A stretch of 64,000 nt of DNA from contig NZ_KB907307.1 in the NCBI RefSeq assembly GCF_000381925.1, forward strand, positions 4,898,001-4,962,000. The letters run 5' to 3'. Both the position numbers and the translations under genes were made by a program. Numbering within the stretch: the stretch's first letter is position 1; each line of letters begins with the position of its first letter. The notes beneath the pieces were generated by a model. That model did not search any database and had not been told where the DNA came from. It worked only from the letters and a program-made list of their open reading frames with translations. Shown here in pieces: positions 18,361-28,122 of this stretch. Source of the DNA: Nocardia sp. BMG111209 (GTDB lineage: Bacteria > Actinomycetota > Actinomycetes > Mycobacteriales > Mycobacteriaceae).

Positions 18361-19851
18361 ATGCCACAGCAGACCGCCGTCGTCGTTCTCGCCGCCGGTG
18401 CCGGCACACGAATGCGGTCCAAAACTCCCAAGGTGTTGCATTCCCTGGCCGGCCGCAGCATGCTCGCGCACGCGTTGCATGCCGCGAGCGAGATCGACCC
18501 CGCCCATCTGATCACCGTGGTCGGCCACGACCGGGAACAGGTCGGCGCCGCCGTCCGGGCCGTCGGCACCGAACTCGGCCGCGGCATCACCCAGGCGGTC
18601 CAGGAACAGCAACTGGGCACCGGCCACGCGGTGCAGTGCGCGTTCACCTCGTTACCCGCGGATTTCACCGGCGATCTGATCGTGACCTCCGCGGATGTGC
18701 CACTGCTGGACGGGGACACGCTCGCCGCACTGCTCACCGAGCACCGCAGTTATCAGGAGCGTTCGGCGGTCACCGTGCTCACCTTCGTGCCCGAGGACGC
18801 CAACGGCTACGGCCGGATCGTCCGCGACGCCGACGGCCAGGTGCAGGAGATCGTCGAGCACGCCGACGCCACCCCGGAACAGGCGGCCATCGGCGAGGTC
18901 AACTCGGGCGTGTACGTCTTCGACGTCACCGTGCTGCGCACCATGGTCGGCCGCCTGACCACCGCCAACGCGCAGCACGAGCTGTATCTGACCGATGTGC
19001 TGAAGCTGGCCCGTGAGGCCGGGCATCCCGTGCACGGCGCGCGACTGCTGGACGCGGCGAAGGTCACCGGGGTCAACGACCGGGTGCAGATGGCCGAGGC
19101 CGCTCGCACCCTGAACCGGTACATCCTGGAGCGGCACATGCGCGCCGGGGTCACGGTCGTCGATCCGGCCACCACCTGGGTGGACGCCGAGGTCCGCATC
19201 GGCCGCGACGCCGTGCTGCGACCGGGCGTCCAGTTGCTGGGCAACACCGTGATCGGCGAGGACGCGGAGATCGGTCCCGATTCCACCCTCACCGATGTGA
19301 TCGTCGGCGACGGCGCCAGCGTGGTGCGCACCCACGGGACCGGCGCGGCCGTCGGGCCCGGCGCCACCGTCGGCCCGTTCTCCTATCTACGTCCTGGCAC
19401 CGTCCTCGGGCAGGCCGGCAAGCTCGGGGCATTCGTCGAGACCAAGAACGCCACGATCGGCGCGCATTCCAAGGTGCCGCACCTGACCTACGTCGGCGAC
19501 GCCACCATCGGTGAGCACAGCAACATCGGCGCTTCGAGCGTGTTCGTCAACTACGACGGGGTACGCAAACATCACACGACCGTGGGCTCGCACGTCCGAA
19601 CGGGCAGCGACACCATGTTCGTGGCTCCGGTGACCGTGGGCGACGGGGCCTATTCGGCGGCGGGTACTGTGCTGCGCAGAGATGTTCCCCCGGGCGCGCT
19701 GGCCGTGTCGGGCGGGGCACAGCGCAACCTCGAGGGCTGGGTGCAGCGGAGCCGTCCCGGAACCGCGGCAGCAATGGCCGCAGCAAAGGCGCTCGCGGCG
19801 AACGACACGGCGAGTCAGGCAACCGAGCAGAAGGATGGCAACACAGAGTGA
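18361..19851 (+). CDS. glmU: bifunctional N-acetylglucosamine-1-phosphate uridyltransferase / glucosamine-1-phosphate acetyltransferase
   Basis: A 496-residue cytoplasmic enzyme that makes UDP-GlcNAc for peptidoglycan and arabinogalactan linkers. The N-terminal uridyltransferase has the nucleotide loop [18 protein letters not shown] (residues 10-27). From about residue 260 the protein has the hexapeptide repeats of a left-handed beta helix ([34 protein letters not shown]) that form the acetyltransferase. Start at ATG 18361 is set by GAGGGAG just upstream; the frame is open a little further. Its TGA overlaps the GTG of prs by four bases. glmU-prs is the order in Mtb. Confidence 0.97.
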   Translation: MPQQTAVVVLAAGAGTRMRSKTPKVLHSLAGRSMLAHALHAASEIDPAHLITVVGHDREQVGAAVRAVGTELGRGITQAVQEQQLGTGHAVQCAFTSLPADFTGDLIVTSADVPLLDGDTLAALLTEHRSYQERSAVTVLTFVPEDANGYGRIVRDADGQVQEIVEHADATPEQAAIGEVNSGVYVFDVTVLRTMVGRLTTANAQHELYLTDVLKLAREAGHPVHGARLLDAAKVTGVNDRVQMAEAARTLNRYILERHMRAGVTVVDPATTWVDAEVRIGRDAVLRPGVQLLGNTVIGEDAEIGPDSTLTDVIVGDGASVVRTHGTGAAVGPGATVGPFSYLRPGTVLGQAGKLGAFVETKNATIGAHSKVPHLTYVGDATIGEHSNIGASSVFVNYDGVRKHHTTVGSHVRTGSDTMFVAPVTVGDGAYSAAGTVLRRDVPPGALAVSGGAQRNLEGWVQRSRPGTAAAMAAAKALAANDTASQATEQKDGNTE

Positions 19852-20828
19852 CCGCGTTCTCGACCGATAACCAGAAGAACCTGATGCTGTTCTCGGGTCG
19901 CGCTCACCCGGAGCTGGCGGAACAGGTCGCGAAGGAACTCGACGTCCACATCACGCCGCAAACCGCTCGTGACTTCGCCAACGGCGAGATCTTCGTTCGC
20001 TTCGAGGAGTCGGTCCGCGGCAGTGACGCGTTCGTCATGCAGAGCTTCCCGGCGCCGCTGAACCAGTGGCTGATGGAACATCTGATCATGATCGACGCGC
20101 TCAAGCGCGGTTCGGCCAAGCGCATCACCGCGGTGCTGCCGTTCTACCCCTACGCTCGCCAGGACAAGAAGCACCGCGGCCGGGAGCCCATCTCCGCTCG
20201 CCTGGTGGCCGATCTGCTCAAGACGGCCGGCGCCGACCGCATCATCACGGTCGATCTGCACACCGACCAGATCCAGGGCTTCTTCGACGGCCCGGTCGAT
20301 CACATGCACGCGCTGATCCAGCTCTCCGAATACGTCCGCAACCACTACACCCTCGACCACATCACGGTCGTCTCGCCGGACGCGGGCCGCGTGAAGGTGG
20401 CGGAGAAGTGGGCCGATTCGCTCGGCGGCGCCCCGGTGGCCTTCATCCACAAGACCCGCGATCCGCTGGTGCCGAACCAGGTGAAGTCGCACCGCCCGGT
20501 CGGCGACGTCGACGGCCGCACCTGCATCCTGATCGACGACATGATCGACACCGGCGGCACCATCGCCGAGGCCGTCCGCGTGCTGCGCGAGGCGGGCGCC
20601 GGTGACGTGGTCATCGCCGCCACCCACGGCGTGCTGTCCTCTCCGGCCGCCGAGCGGCTGTCGGCGTGCGGCGCCCGCGAGGTGATCGTGACCAATACGT
20701 TGCCGATCACCGAGGACAAGAAGTTCCCGTCGCTGACGGTGCTGTCGATCGCGCCACTGCTGGCCCGCACGATTCGCGAGGTCTTCGAGAACGGCTCGGT
20801 CACCGGCCTCTTCAACGGCAACGCTTGA
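19848..20828 (+). CDS. prs: ribose-phosphate pyrophosphokinase (PRPP synthase)
   Basis: A 326-residue enzyme that makes PRPP from ribose 5-phosphate and ATP, feeding nucleotide, histidine, tryptophan and (in mycolata) decaprenyl-phosphoryl-arabinose synthesis. Visible motifs are [14 protein letters not shown] ([16 protein letters not shown]), the [17 protein letters not shown] metal site and the PRPP loop [17 protein letters not shown]. It starts with GTG overlapping the glmU stop (GTGA), so the two are translationally coupled. A strong terminator follows. Confidence 0.97.
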   Translation: MTAFSTDNQKNLMLFSGRAHPELAEQVAKELDVHITPQTARDFANGEIFVRFEESVRGSDAFVMQSFPAPLNQWLMEHLIMIDALKRGSAKRITAVLPFYPYARQDKKHRGREPISARLVADLLKTAGADRIITVDLHTDQIQGFFDGPVDHMHALIQLSEYVRNHYTLDHITVVSPDAGRVKVAEKWADSLGGAPVAFIHKTRDPLVPNQVKSHRPVGDVDGRTCILIDDMIDTGGTIAEAVRVLREAGAGDVVIAATHGVLSSPAAERLSACGAREVIVTNTLPITEDKKFPSLTVLSIAPLLARTIREVFENGSVTGLFNGNA

Positions 20829-20834
20829 CGGTCC

Positions 20835-20870
20835 CGCCCCCGCGACATCGTTGCGGGGGCGTTGTTTTTT
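20835..20870 (+). terminator. Rho-independent terminator after prs
   Basis: Nine paired bases (CGCCCCCGC at 20835-20843, GCGGGGGCG at 20853-20861) close a nine-base loop and are followed by TTGTTTTTT. It lies seven bases after the prs stop and ends the glmU-prs operon. Confidence 0.93.
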
Positions 20871-20955
20871 GGCGTTCCGGCGCGGTGCAGGCGTAGCGTG
20901 AAACGTATTCGCAGCGGTTTCTGCAGGTCAGCTTGGTACGCCCGAGAGGTGGTGA

Positions 20956-21285
20956 GTGGCGGTGACGGACCAGCGCGAGGACGACGAGTCCTTGATCGAT
21001 GAGGTGCTCGACATGGACGACGAGGACGACGAGCAGGATCTCGACGACGATCTGGGTGACGACGATCAGGCCGACGAGGTACGTGCCTACGAGCGGTACA
21101 TCGTCGATCCGCCGGAGGATCTGGTCATCCGTTATCACGAGAACGACGACGAGGGCCGGCTCGGCATCGATCGCGAACTCGCCGAGGAGTGGACCGCGCG
21201 CCGCCATCGGGCCGAGGAGCGTGCCGGCGACGATCGCCCGGCCGAACTGGCCGCGATGGAGGTCGTCGACGAGCCCCGGGACTGA
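20956..21285 (+). CDS. small highly acidic protein of unknown function
   Basis: A 109-residue protein whose first 45 residues are dominated by Asp and Glu (DEVLDMDDEDDEQDLDDDL). A mixed C-terminal part ends PAELAAMEVVDEP. The GTG start follows GAGAGGTGG. Its C-terminus faintly recalls the actinobacterial DUF5709 group, but I cannot confirm membership. The codon pattern looks genuinely coding. It precedes the DUF2461 gene by six bases, so they form an operon. No function is proposed. Confidence 0.72.
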   Translation: MAVTDQREDDESLIDEVLDMDDEDDEQDLDDDLGDDDQADEVRAYERYIVDPPEDLVIRYHENDDEGRLGIDRELAEEWTARRHRAEERAGDDRPAELAAMEVVDEPRD

Positions 21286-21291
21286 GCGCCC

Positions 21292-21933
21292 GTGAGCCGT
21301 TTCACCGGATTCCCGCTGGCCGGCCTCGATTTCTACGAGGATCTGGAAGCGGACAACTCGAAGTCGTTCTGGACGGCCCACAAGCATGTCTACGACACCG
21401 CGGTGCGCGAGCCCATGGCCGCGCTGATCGCGGATCTGGAACCGGATTTCGGTACCGCCAAGATCTTCCGGCCCTATCGCGATGTGCGGTTCGCCAAGGA
21501 CAAGGTGCCCTACAAGAATCATCAGGGCGCCTTCGTCAGCACCGGGCCGAGCGTCGGCTGGTATGTGCAGCTCGGTGCACCCGGACTGTTCGTCGCCGGC
21601 GGCGTGTACGCGACCACCCCCGCCCAGCTGGCCCGGTTGCGCACCACCATCGATGACGAGGTGCGCGGTCCGGAACTGGAGAAGATCCTGGCGAAGGCCG
21701 TGAAGTCCGGGTACACGGTCGGCGGCGAGCAGTTGAAGACCCGGCCGAAGGGTTACGAGGCCGACCATCCCCGCATCGATCTGTTGCGCCGCAAGGCGAT
21801 CACGGTCGGCAAGGAGTTCGGCGCACCCGACTGGCTGGAGACCGCCCGCGCCGCCACCGAGGTTCGCAAGTCCTGGCAGGCGATGCGGCCACTGGTCGAA
21901 TGGCTCACCGCGGTCGTGGGCATGCACGACTGA
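21292..21933 (+). CDS. DUF2461 (TIGR02453) family protein
   Basis: A 213-residue protein of the widespread uncharacterised DUF2461 family. It has the typical opening in which a short lead runs into GFPLAGLDFYEDLEADNSKSFW, the KIFRPYRDVRFAKDKVPYKNH motif and a GVYATTPAQLARLR segment. The biochemical role of the family is not known to me. The start is GTG, six bases after the acidic-protein gene. It converges on egtD. Confidence 0.88.
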   Translation: MSRFTGFPLAGLDFYEDLEADNSKSFWTAHKHVYDTAVREPMAALIADLEPDFGTAKIFRPYRDVRFAKDKVPYKNHQGAFVSTGPSVGWYVQLGAPGLFVAGGVYATTPAQLARLRTTIDDEVRGPELEKILAKAVKSGYTVGGEQLKTRPKGYEADHPRIDLLRRKAITVGKEFGAPDWLETARAATEVRKSWQAMRPLVEWLTAVVGMHD

Positions 21934-21954
21934 GCGGCGCGGCCGGTCCCCGGC

Positions 21955-22926
21955 TCAGCGGCGTTCGGCCAGGAACAGCGCGAAGCGCCGATCCGGATCG
22001 GTCCACACCTGCTCGGTGGCGAAGCCCGCGGCCGCGAGTTCGGCCGACATGCCGTCCACGCGGAACTTCGCCGAGATCTCGGTGCGCAGCTGCTCACCGC
22101 GGGTGAATTCCAGCACCAGCTCCAGATCGGTGACCGTGACGGTCAGATCACGGGTCGCCTCCAGGCGCATCTCGATCCATTCGTTCTCCGCGTCCCACAG
22201 CGCGACGTGTTCGAACGCCTCCGGATCGAAATCGGCCCGCAGCCGGGAATTCAGCACGTACAGGACGTTGCGGTTGAATTCGGCGGTGACCCCCGCGGCA
22301 TCGTCGTAGGCGGGCACCAGGATCGACGGATCGATCACCAGACCGGCGCCGAGCAGCAACTGCTCCCCCGGCTCCAGCACCTCGTGCACCCCGGCGAGGA
22401 ACGCCGCCCGTTCCGCCGGAACCAGATTGCCGATCGTGCCGCCGAGGAAGGCGATCAGCCGGCGGCCGCCGCGCGGCAGGTTGCGCAGCGTATCGGTGAA
22501 ATCGCTGACCACGCCGTGCACCGCCAGCTCGGGGAACTCGGCGCTGATCTCGTCGGTCGCACCGCGCAGGGCGGCCACCGAAACATCCTGCGGAACATAG
22601 GTTTTCAACGGCCCTTCGGCACCGAGCGCCCGGAGCAGCAGCCGGGTCTTGGCGGCGGAACCGGCGCCGAGTTCCACCAGCACCTCCGCGCGCGAGATGC
22701 GGGCGATATCGCCGACCACCCGCTCGAGCAGGGCCCGCTCGGTGCGGGTCGGGTAGTACTCGGGCAGTGCGGTGATCGCCTCGAACAGTTCGCTGCCGCG
22801 CGCGTCGTAGAACCACTTGGGCGGCAACCATTTCGGATCCGAGGAGAGCCCGCGCCGGGCATCCGACCGCAGGGCGGCGGTGAGGTCGTCGTCGGTCAGG
22901 TGGATATCCAGCGTGGGTGCGGTCAT
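21955..22926 (-). CDS. egtD: L-histidine N(alpha)-methyltransferase EgtD
   Basis: A 323-residue SAM-dependent enzyme that trimethylates the amino group of histidine to hercynine, the second branch of ergothioneine synthesis. The histidine-site segment PEYYPTRTE is at residues 55-63. The SAM motif LVELGAGSAAKTRLLL starts near residue 83, and GTIGNL is in the middle. Length is close to the 321 I recall for Mtb EgtD. ATG 22926 is chosen because it gives the normal family N-terminus. It is the last gene of egtA-B-C-D, 59 bases after egtC. Confidence 0.96.
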   Translation of the reverse strand: MTAPTLDIHLTDDDLTAALRSDARRGLSSDPKWLPPKWFYDARGSELFEAITALPEYYPTRTERALLERVVGDIARISRAEVLVELGAGSAAKTRLLLRALGAEGPLKTYVPQDVSVAALRGATDEISAEFPELAVHGVVSDFTDTLRNLPRGGRRLIAFLGGTIGNLVPAERAAFLAGVHEVLEPGEQLLLGAGLVIDPSILVPAYDDAAGVTAEFNRNVLYVLNSRLRADFDPEAFEHVALWDAENEWIEMRLEATRDLTVTVTDLELVLEFTRGEQLRTEISAKFRVDGMSAELAAAGFATEQVWTDPDRRFALFLAERR

Positions 22927-22985
22927 GGAGGGACACGCCTTTCGTTCGGGGTCGTGACTGATGTGGTCGCGAAGTATCGGCCCGG

Positions 22986-24071
22986 TCATCCGGTGGCATC
23001 CGGATCCAGCGGGACGACGGACAGGAGGCCGGGCCGCAGCGTGACCAACTGCCGGTCCGGCACCGCCCGCCAGCGTGGATCGTCGTCGTAGGGTTCGGAG
23101 GACGCCACCGCGAACTCGTCGGTGACCAGCACCGACAACGAGTGGTGCCGGGTGGTGGCCCAGAGCGTCTCGCCGTCGCCGAGCAGCAGATTCAACCGGG
23201 CCGCCGGATCCCGGTCCAGGACCGCGAGCAGCAGCCGCCGCAGGGCCTCCGCCGGATCTGGGCCCTCGGTGCCGCCGGAACCCGCCGCGAGAGCGTCCGG
23301 CCGAGTGGATGATTCGCTCCGGCGCCACGCGGTGGTGGTGTCCTCGGACTCAGTCGGTTGCGACAGCCCGGCAGTCGCCGACGCGGATTCGACCGGCATT
23401 AGGCTGTTTTCGAGCAGTCCGTGCAGGATCACCCACAGTGCGGCGGAATCCGTGCGGGCCTCGGCCGCCAGCAGTGGGGGAGAACCGAATTCGGCGGCCA
23501 CCTCGGTGAGCACCCGCTGCCAGTCCGCGATCTTCCCGTTGTGGCTGAAGGCCCAGCGACCGGCGGTGAAGGGTGCGCAGGCGGCGCGCTCGACCGGCAT
23601 GCCGACCGTCGCCGACCGCACCGCGGCCAGCACCGCCGTCGAATGCAGTTGCGGCAGTACCTCGCTCACGGCCGGATCGGTCCAGATCGGTGCGGCGTTG
23701 CGGTAGCGGCTCGCCATCGGCCGACCGGGCGTTGAAGCATCGGCCGGTGGCTCTGGACCTCCCGCATCGGTGGCGGTGTCGCCGGACGTGGTGCCCGGCC
23801 CGGAATAACCGGACACCACCGCGCCGAGATGCGGCGACCGCACGGCTCGGTCGGGCCGGCTGCCGGTCGATGTCGCGGAATCCCCGATGTCGCCGGAGTA
23901 TGTGATCTCCGCCGGTACCCACCAGGCGACGCCGAAGCCGTCGGCGTTGATGGTGCCGCCGCCGCGCATGTCGCGAGGTTGCCAGGACTGGGTGTAGAGG
24001 GAGTGCGGGCCACGGGTCAGCAGGGAGCCGACCGCGACCCGGGGGCCGAGGTAGCCGAGGTGACGGCACAT
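22986..24071 (-). CDS. egtC: gamma-glutamyl hercynylcysteine sulfoxide hydrolase EgtC, with two large inserts
   Basis: A glutamine-amidotransferase-type (Ntn) hydrolase that removes glutamate from the EgtB product. Cys2 (MCRHLGYLG) is the nucleophile; NADGFGVAWW, AAVRSATVGMP and SHNG are family motifs. At 361 residues it is about 130 longer than the 233 I recall for the Mtb enzyme. The excess lies in two low-complexity Ser/Thr/Pro/Gly stretches, residues about 53-118 and 226-270. The frame is intact across both. Its ATG overlaps the egtB stop (ATGA). Activity is likely because all core motifs remain. Confidence 0.93.
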   Translation of the reverse strand: MCRHLGYLGPRVAVGSLLTRGPHSLYTQSWQPRDMRGGGTINADGFGVAWWVPAEITYSGDIGDSATSTGSRPDRAVRSPHLGAVVSGYSGPGTTSGDTATDAGGPEPPADASTPGRPMASRYRNAAPIWTDPAVSEVLPQLHSTAVLAAVRSATVGMPVERAACAPFTAGRWAFSHNGKIADWQRVLTEVAAEFGSPPLLAAEARTDSAALWVILHGLLENSLMPVESASATAGLSQPTESEDTTTAWRRSESSTRPDALAAGSGGTEGPDPAEALRRLLLAVLDRDPAARLNLLLGDGETLWATTRHHSLSVLVTDEFAVASSEPYDDDPRWRAVPDRQLVTLRPGLLSVVPLDPDATG

Positions 24072-25411
24072 CAGCGTTCGTCCGCTCGCAGGTCCCGGGC
24101 CAGGCGGAACCCGGCGAAGATCTGGCGGCGGATGGGATGGTCCCAGTTACGGAAGGTGCTGCGGACCGCGACGGGGTCGGCGCCGAACGAGCCGCCGCGC
24201 AGGATCCGGTAGTCGCCGCCGAAGAACACCTCGGAGTACTCGCGGTACGGGAAGGCCGCGAAGCCCGGGTAATCGTGGAAACCGGAGGATGTCCACTCCC
24301 AGACGTCGCCGATCAGCTGATGCACCCCGAGTGCGGACACCCCGGCCGGATAGGCGCCGACATCGGCCGGTTCCAGGTGGCGCTGGCCGAGATTGGCGCG
24401 GGTCTCGTCGGGCGCCTCGTCGCCCCAAGGGTAGCGGCGCGAACGGCCGGTCGCGGGATCGAAGCGGGCTGCCTTCTCCCATTCGGCCTCGGTGGGCAGC
24501 CGCTTACCCGCCCAGGTGGCGTACGCCTCGGCCTCGAACCAGCACACGTGCACCACCGGCTGATTCGGCCGGATCGGGGTCATGGCGCCGAAAACCCGCC
24601 GCCACCACCGGTTGTCACTGTCGAGCCGCCAGAACTGCGGCGCCTCGAGCCCGGCCTCGCTGCGATGCGCCCAGCCCCGCTCGGACCACAACTCCCGGCG
24701 CCGGTAGCCGCCGTCGGCGATGAAGTCCTCGTACTGCGCGTTGGTGATCGGCGCGACGTCGATCGCGAAGCCGGGCACCGATACCGGGTGTGCGGGACGC
24801 TCGTTGTCCAGTGCCCAGGGCTCGGTCGAGGTGCCCATCTCGAATTCGCCCGCGGGAACGACCACTTCGCCGGTGAGCGGGGTCAGGGCCACCGGCGGGG
24901 GCGGCGCGGACAGCACCGGCTCGCCCGTCCGCAGTTGATGGGTCGCGAGCATGGTCTCGTCGTGCTGCTGTTCGTGCTGCGCGATCATCCCGAACGCGAA
25001 CCCGTCGCTGATCAGCCGCGAACCCCGTAACGGGCTGTCGGACAGCACATCCCACACCTTGTCCCGCACGGTCGCGACGTAGCCGCGGGCCTCGGCGGGA
25101 TCCAGCAGCGGTAGCGCCGGCCGATCGGCCCGCGGGTGCCGGAAGGCGTCGTACAGCTGGTCGATATCGGCGCGCACCGGCTGCCGGGAGCCCACATCCC
25201 GCACCAGCCACAGCTCTTCCTGGTTGCCGATATGGGCGAGATCCCACACCAGCGGGCTCATCAACCGCGAATGCTGTGCCACGAGATCGGCCTCGTCGAC
25301 ACAGTCGGTCAGGCCCGCGGTGCGTGCCCGCGCCCGGGTCAGTACTTCGGCGATCTCACTCCGCAGCCGCTCGGTCCCGGCCCGGTCGCTCCCCGTGAAT
25401 CCAACAGTCAT
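24071..25411 (-). CDS. egtB: hercynine oxygenase EgtB (sulfoxide synthase)
   Basis: A 446-residue non-haem iron enzyme that joins gamma-glutamylcysteine to hercynine with O2. An N-terminal DinB-like four-helix part supplies the iron ligands: H60 (DLAHIGNQEE) and H146/H150 (QHEQQHDE). The C-terminal two thirds is a formylglycine-generating-enzyme fold, with VPAGEFEMGT, GKRLPTEAEWEKAA, DVWEWTSSGF and RGGSFG. ATG 25411 has GGAG eight bases before it. It is 91 bases after egtA and overlaps egtC by a stop/start. Confidence 0.96.
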   Translation of the reverse strand: MTVGFTGSDRAGTERLRSEIAEVLTRARARTAGLTDCVDEADLVAQHSRLMSPLVWDLAHIGNQEELWLVRDVGSRQPVRADIDQLYDAFRHPRADRPALPLLDPAEARGYVATVRDKVWDVLSDSPLRGSRLISDGFAFGMIAQHEQQHDETMLATHQLRTGEPVLSAPPPPVALTPLTGEVVVPAGEFEMGTSTEPWALDNERPAHPVSVPGFAIDVAPITNAQYEDFIADGGYRRRELWSERGWAHRSEAGLEAPQFWRLDSDNRWWRRVFGAMTPIRPNQPVVHVCWFEAEAYATWAGKRLPTEAEWEKAARFDPATGRSRRYPWGDEAPDETRANLGQRHLEPADVGAYPAGVSALGVHQLIGDVWEWTSSGFHDYPGFAAFPYREYSEVFFGGDYRILRGGSFGADPVAVRSTFRNWDHPIRRQIFAGFRLARDLRADER

Positions 25412-25502
25412 GAACGAACTCCGTATCCGTGATGAAGTGAGCACGCGCGCACCCGAATCGGACCGGTGTGGTGACGATGACTCGCCGCCGGTCCGGCAAC
25501 GC

Positions 25503-26777
25503 TCATGCCCAACTTCCGGACGGCACCCGGTCGCCGGTGGGGGTGCGGCGGTGGGAACAGCGGCGCGCGGCCGCGTGCAGTCCGGCGCGGGCAACGGGTG
25601 CGGTGGCGGTATCGGCGGCCAGGGTCAGCAATTCGACCGCGGCCGTGCGGATCTCCGGATCGGCCAGGCCCACCCGGGCCGACTCCACCCAGCGGTCGGC
25701 GGTGGCGGCGGCGAGGCGGATGGCCTCGGCCACGGTCGCGGGATCGGTCATCAGCGCGGTGACCGCGTACACCGGCACCACCCAGTCGTCGCCGGGCTGG
25801 GCATCGAGGTAGCGCACCTCGAGGTGGCCGGATGCCCGGACCAGGGGGAACAGCGTGGTGAGGTGGTAGTCGAGATCCTCCCGGCCCGGCCGGCGGCCGA
25901 TCTCGTCGTCGAGCGCGCCGCACAGCCAGTCGGCGAAGGTGGCGCCGGGCGGTGCGGCCCAATCGCATTCGGCGCTCTCGGCGCCCCGCACACACAGCAG
26001 CGGTACGTCCAGGGCCCAGCGGGCGTATTCGGCGGCGGGTTCGGCCCAGTGCGGGCCGGGCGGGCGCACCCGCGTGGTGTCCAGCCGCAGCCAGGCCCGC
26101 ATCCGTTGCGAGGCCCAGGTGCCCTCCGGCGCGCCGCTCAGGGACGGGGAACAGGCGAATGCGGCCGCCAGCGCGGGGCCGATCGCGTACAGCGCGTTCC
26201 AGCGGGCGGCGATCTCGGCCGCGTCGGTGCCGGCGTCGATGCTGACCTGCGCGGCCGCGGTATTGCACATCATCAGTGCGCCGAACGGACCCAACCGGCC
26301 GAAAGTGCTCTCCATCGCGGCATAGCGCGGCAGTCGCAGCACCCGCTGCGGTTGCCGCACCGCGTCGGCGGCGACGGCGTACATGCGGACGGAATGGGGT
26401 TCGAGAAGTTCCTGCAGCATCCGGGTATCGGCGCGGAGCCGGTCGCAGAGTTCGACCGGGTCGGCGTACGGAGCACTGGACAGTTCGACCTGCCCGCCGG
26501 GCTCGACGGTGACGCGACTACCCCCGGGCAAGGGAAGAGCGGGTGATTGTGGAGCGATGGAGGTGGGGGCGTACTGCCCCAGCGCTGTGGCCAGCAGTGC
26601 GGGCTGTGGCCTCGGCGCCGACGGATCACCGACCGCGGTGAGCCACTCGAGTTCGGCGCCGACCAGTTGCGGTGGACCCTGTTTGAAACACACCCCGCCC
26701 ACGTACGCCTCGGCCGCGGCCCGAGACGAGATGTCCGTACCGGTCTCGGCCACCGACCGTATTGCTGTGACTGCCAT
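25503..26777 (-). CDS. egtA: glutamate-cysteine ligase EgtA
   Basis: A 424-residue enzyme of the plant/actinobacterial GCS2 group that makes gamma-glutamylcysteine, the sulfur donor for EgtB. Family features are GAELEWL (glutamate-site acidic motif), PGGSRVTVEPGGQVELSSAP, MMCNTAAAQVSID and HLEVRYLDAQPGDDWV. ATG 26777 is preferred to a TTG six bases upstream because GGAGG lies seven bases before it. First gene of the leftward egtA-B-C-D operon; egtE is not next to it. Confidence 0.95.
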   Translation of the reverse strand: MAVTAIRSVAETGTDISSRAAAEAYVGGVCFKQGPPQLVGAELEWLTAVGDPSAPRPQPALLATALGQYAPTSIAPQSPALPLPGGSRVTVEPGGQVELSSAPYADPVELCDRLRADTRMLQELLEPHSVRMYAVAADAVRQPQRVLRLPRYAAMESTFGRLGPFGALMMCNTAAAQVSIDAGTDAAEIAARWNALYAIGPALAAAFACSPSLSGAPEGTWASQRMRAWLRLDTTRVRPPGPHWAEPAAEYARWALDVPLLCVRGAESAECDWAAPPGATFADWLCGALDDEIGRRPGREDLDYHLTTLFPLVRASGHLEVRYLDAQPGDDWVVPVYAVTALMTDPATVAEAIRLAAATADRWVESARVGLADPEIRTAAVELLTLAADTATAPVARAGLHAAARRCSHRRTPTGDRVPSGSWA

Positions 26778-27004
26778 CGCCAACCTCCGCTCTGTGGCCG
26801 CCGAACCGGCGGCAACAGCCCGCCTTCCTGGTACTGCCCTGCTTGGTCGAGCTGTGTCGCGTGTAACGGACCGGAAGGTGAGCTTCTTCCACCCGGACTA
26901 TCCGTCATACGTGTCCAACCAGGCTAACCGCGCCCACCGACAAAAAATCTGATCGATCCGTGACCTTGACCTTTCGCCGCGGTTACCGTCCGGATACGCG
27001 GCGG

Positions 27005-27976
27005 TCACACGGAGAGCACGATCGCGCCGATGTTCCGGCGGTCCGCCAGCGCTCGATGGGCCTCGTCCGCCCTGTTCAGCGGCAGGGTCGCGTGGATGCG
27101 CGGCGTCAGGCGGGATCCGGCGGCCGCGGCCAGCGCCTGCTCGGCGTCGTCGCGTTGCCGGGCTTGCGATGTGCGGAACACCACGCCCAATGGACCGGTC
27201 AACGTGAGGCCGCGCTGCCCAAGTTGCAGCGTCGCGAGATCCACCACCGGCCATCGCCCGGAAGCGAATCCGTACAGCCCGATCCGCCCCGTGTCGGCGA
27301 CGAGCGTGAACGCCGCCTCCGCCACCGCGCCGCCGACGGAGTCGAGGACCAGATCCACTCCGCGTCCGCCGGTCAGCGCGCGGGCCCGCTCGGTCCAGTC
27401 ACCGGTGGTGTAGTCGACCACCGCGTCCGCGCCGAATTCGGCGGCGGCCGTGAGCTTCGCGCCGCTCGCCGCGCCCAGGACGGTCGCACCCGCGGCCTTC
27501 GCCGACTGCACCAGCAGCGACCCGATCCGCCCGGCCGCCGCCGTGATCAGCACGGTGTCGGACGGGTCGAGTCGCATCGTGGCCAGCAGTCCGCGGGCCA
27601 CCGCGCCGGCCTGGAACACGGTGAGCGCCACCGCGAGATCCAGTCCGTCCGGCACCGGGAAGGTGTAGGCGGCGGGCGCCACGGCCCGCTCGGCGTACCC
27701 ACCGGACTGCCCGGCCGTCGTCGCGACCACGGTCCGCCCCAGCAGCGCGGCGCCGACGCCGGCGCCGACCGCCACCACCCGCCCCGCCACCTCGACGCCC
27801 GGAATCCACGGCAGCGGGAACGGGTACCGGCCCGACCGGACGATGGTGTCCCCGAAGCCGACCCCGGCGAGTCGCACCTCCACCAGCACCTGGTCCGGAC
27901 CTGGTTCCGGATCGGGGGCCTCGGCCACGGTCAGCACCTCCGGGGCCCCGAATTGCCGTACCAGCACAGCACGCAT
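27005..27976 (-). CDS. NADPH:quinone oxidoreductase-type medium-chain dehydrogenase
   Basis: A 323-residue MDR-superfamily enzyme. The N-terminal GroES-like half has [19 protein letters not shown] and [12 protein letters not shown], with no catalytic- or structural-zinc cysteines, which fits the quinone oxidoreductase branch. The Rossmann half has the cofactor loop [19 protein letters not shown], a variant of the usual GGxGxxG. ATG 27976 is preceded by GGAGGAG. It is divergent from a TetR gene with a perfect palindrome between them, so it is probably repressed by that TetR protein. Confidence 0.9.
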   Translation of the reverse strand: MRAVLVRQFGAPEVLTVAEAPDPEPGPDQVLVEVRLAGVGFGDTIVRSGRYPFPLPWIPGVEVAGRVVAVGAGVGAALLGRTVVATTAGQSGGYAERAVAPAAYTFPVPDGLDLAVALTVFQAGAVARGLLATMRLDPSDTVLITAAAGRIGSLLVQSAKAAGATVLGAASGAKLTAAAEFGADAVVDYTTGDWTERARALTGGRGVDLVLDSVGGAVAEAAFTLVADTGRIGLYGFASGRWPVVDLATLQLGQRGLTLTGPLGVVFRTSQARQRDDAEQALAAAAGSRLTPRIHATLPLNRADEAHRALADRRNIGAIVLSV

Positions 27977-28014
27977 TGCACACTCCTCCGAGAATTTGAC
28001 AGATCGGCCGAATC

Positions 28015-28029
28015 GAGACAAGTTGTCTC
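28015..28029. promoter_or_regulatory. palindromic operator candidate, GAGACAA-g-TTGTCTC
   Basis: A perfect 7+1+7 palindrome in the 146-base gap between the leftward oxidoreductase and the rightward TetR gene. On the minus strand TTGTCT could be the -35 element with CAAATT 17 bases on as -10, so a bound repressor would block it. Size and position suit a TetR-family operator. Confidence 0.65.
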
Positions 28030-28122
28030 ATCGAGAACGGCACGTCCAGTGTCGATCGGCGGCTCCGGGGTGGACAAGGGCCGAATCGACCGGACTGTCC
28101 CGAACGAGACGAGGAGGCGGAA

